DNA of 64,000 bases from Chanodichthys erythropterus. Taxonomy: Eukaryota > Chordata > Actinopteri > Cypriniformes > Xenocyprididae. The notes under the pieces were generated by a model. That model worked only from the letters and a program-made list of their open reading frames with translations. It did not search any database and was not told the origin of the DNA. How positions within the stretch are numbered: position 1 is the first letter of the stretch; each line of letters begins with the position of its first letter. The position numbers and the translations under genes were made by a program. Location: positions 5,956,199 to 6,020,198 of the forward strand of contig NC_090228.1 of assembly GCF_024489055.1 (NCBI RefSeq). The letters are read 5' to 3'. Of this stretch, positions 62,066 through 64,000 are shown one piece after another.

Positions 62066-63564
62066 ATTTTAATACATTACACAATTGATCGTGCTTTGCA
62101 GAATAGTCGTGAATGTCACTGTAACCTGCGTATTTAGTGTATTTTCCTGTCTAGCCTTGGATTATTCTGCATTGCTTATTTCTGAACAGGGATTTATTAA
62201 GCAACAGTCATCAACATACCAGCCTGTCCAAGAACACAATTTTGGTCATTATAGTGGCATTCTGAAAACTTGACTACATCTTTTAAGGTGATTTGTTTCA
62301 TTAGTACTGTATGACAAGCAGACCATTGTCACATAAATGGATTGATTGTCTTTAGTCAATTTGTGACAAATAAAAAATAAGCCTTTATATTGATTAAAAG
62401 CAGCTTTATCGTGGATCATAGAGGTCTAGAGTTCAATATGCAGATAAGCCAATGCATTCCCATGGCGATCATAGGATTATGGGATTTGAAATGTCTCCGG
62501 AGTTCCGGAAATCTTTAATTTGTGATATCTTAATAATTATTGTTGAAATGCAGACGAATGACATAAGATCTTAATGTTCCAAATTTGTGTCCCAAATTTT
62601 TTGACTTGTTAACAATATATTTTAATGCGTTTGGTTTAGTTGTGGTGTGATCCACCCCATCACCCCAGTTTTTGTGTTGTGATTTATTAGCAGTGTCACA
62701 CCAAACATTTCAACCGAGTGAAACATTAAGCATACAAACCTCAAGAAAAAATCGAGACTGACACTCCAAACACCCTTCGACATTCACACCAGGCACTCCT
62801 GCCTAAAGCCTGGTTTTATTTCAATGGAAGATGGATTGGGCCATGGGGAATGGGAGGGGAGTGAGTCCAGAAATCAAGAAGGACTGTTGTTGTGGCAGAC
62901 GACATGCAGGTTTTCAGTAAATGTCTGGTCTGCCTGCAGAACAATGGTGCCTGTCTCTGGGTGACACTAGACTGCTGTGTGCTTGGCTCTGACGGAGAGC
63001 ACATCACCTTCTGACCTCAGAGCCCAAAGCCCGTGACAGGCAGCTAGATGCACTGAAGATGTGCCTTGTCGCTCTGACCCACATAGCGGGCCACACAGTA
63101 CTCAGGGACACATGGACCTGGTTCAAAGCAAGACCATGAAAGGGCCTTATTTTAGATTACACTGCCGCTCTCCTTGTCTTGATTCCTTTCTGTCTAGCTC
63201 TCTTTTTTTTCTCTCTTTAGCATTCCTTTTACCTCCTGTATTGTTCTGTTTATTTATAGCTTCAGTTATACACTGAGTTAGTTTAGTCTTACTTTTTTGT
63301 ATGTTGGATGAGGCCAAAGTTGTACTTAATGTGGGAATCCATCCTGCATCGTATTGTCTGAGCTTCCACCTTTTAGAGTCAGAATGTAAATTCTCTGCTC
63401 GTAAAGATTTTTCTCTAAAGCAGATGACAATCTGTATTTGAATTTTAGTATGGAGAATAACCATTATTGACTTGGTCAATGCCCAATGCAAATAAATTTA
63501 GAGAAGCACTTAAAAGGTGAATGGCATCATATCAGAACCAATCCATGCAACCCGATGTCACGAC
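62066..63564 (+). other. wnk1 intron 1, nothing recognised
   Basis: No exon recognised. Pyrimidine-rich at 63170-63240. Confidence 0.45.
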
Positions 63565-63712
63565 AATTCGTACATATTTTACAAGGTGGCTAATTCGTAT
63601 GAATTTGTATGAATTCATAATGACATACCCCTAACCCCGCCCCTAAACCTACCGGTCACTGGGGTTTAGACAAATTGTATGAATTATCCACCTCGTAAAA
63701 TACGTACAAATT
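63565..63712. mobile_element. Short MITE with 25-bp inverted ends
   Basis: AATTCGTACATATTTTACAA with GGTGG on the left pairs with CCACC and TCGTAAAATACGTACAAATT on the right. The centre holds CCCCTAACCCCGCCCCTAAA, a C-rich core seen in many fish MITEs. About 148 bp. Confidence 0.8.
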
Positions 63713-63801
63713 GAATAAATTATTGTATTAATAAATGATTAATTGGGGAAATTATTCTTTGAATGTTTCTTGCACAACTTAGCAAGTTGGTTTAGTCTTA
63801 A

Positions 63802-64000
63802 AGGGGACCTATTATGCAAAATTCACTTTTGCATGGTGTTTGGACATAAATGTGTGTTGGCAGTGTGTACACAAAACCATCCTATAATGATAAAAATCCA
63901 AACACTCCTTTTTTTTAATCCTCATAAATCATAAGCAGTGTCTCTGAACAAACCGTTTCCAGATCCCTGGCAGTGTGACGTCACATTAGCCACAGGCCCC
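63802..64000 (+). mobile_element. TTAA MITE of the AGGGGACC type, cut by the window end
   Basis: TTAA (63798-63801) then AGGGGACCTATTATGCAAAA, a typical fish MITE start. The right end lies outside the window. Confidence 0.65.

Overview
This is a vertebrate, teleost-type genomic window, AT-rich and full of repeats. The only recognisable host genes are exons of two genes that are neighbours in human: NINJ2 (minus strand) and WNK1 (plus strand), placed head to head. The repeats point to a cyprinid fish (carp, goldfish or zebrafish relatives): TTAA-flanked MITEs ending in AGGGTTAGTTCACCC, a Tc1 element with fish-type IR/DR ends, hAT MITEs with 8-bp target duplications, and long CA, TA and GATA microsatellites. 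The species assignment is inference.

Layout. 1-350 is a CpG-rich exon-like block of unknown identity with two TGACGTAA motifs. 490-4100 holds TA microsatellites, a MITE and a decayed LINE split by a TTAA MITE. 4504-4979 carries the last two coding exons of ninj2. 5050-34270 is mainly transposon-derived sequence: a Tc1 copy in a TA microsatellite, a solo LTR, a (GATA)44 tract, several TTAA MITEs (one carrying a nested piggyBac-like element), a foldback hAT MITE, and a MITE enclosing a palindromic minisatellite. A short exon at 27263-27364 (minus) has the right splice phase to be the ninj2 N-terminal exon, which would give ninj2 an intron of about 22 kb. 35100-36100 is a relatively CpG-rich wnk1 promoter/5'UTR candidate. 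36474-37678 is the first coding exon of wnk1, ending inside the kinase N-lobe. From 37679 to the right end is wnk1 intron 1 (more than 26 kb, no further exon found), with at least eight recognisable MITEs.

Function. ninj2 encodes a small two-pass membrane protein of the ninjurin family. wnk1 encodes the chloride-sensing kinase that activates SPAK/OSR1 and so controls cation-chloride cotransporters. Their adjacency is conserved, but nothing here shows functional coupling. I found no rRNA, tRNA, CRISPR or bacterial-type features. Transposon family names rest on terminal sequences and target duplications read by eye, not on a database search.
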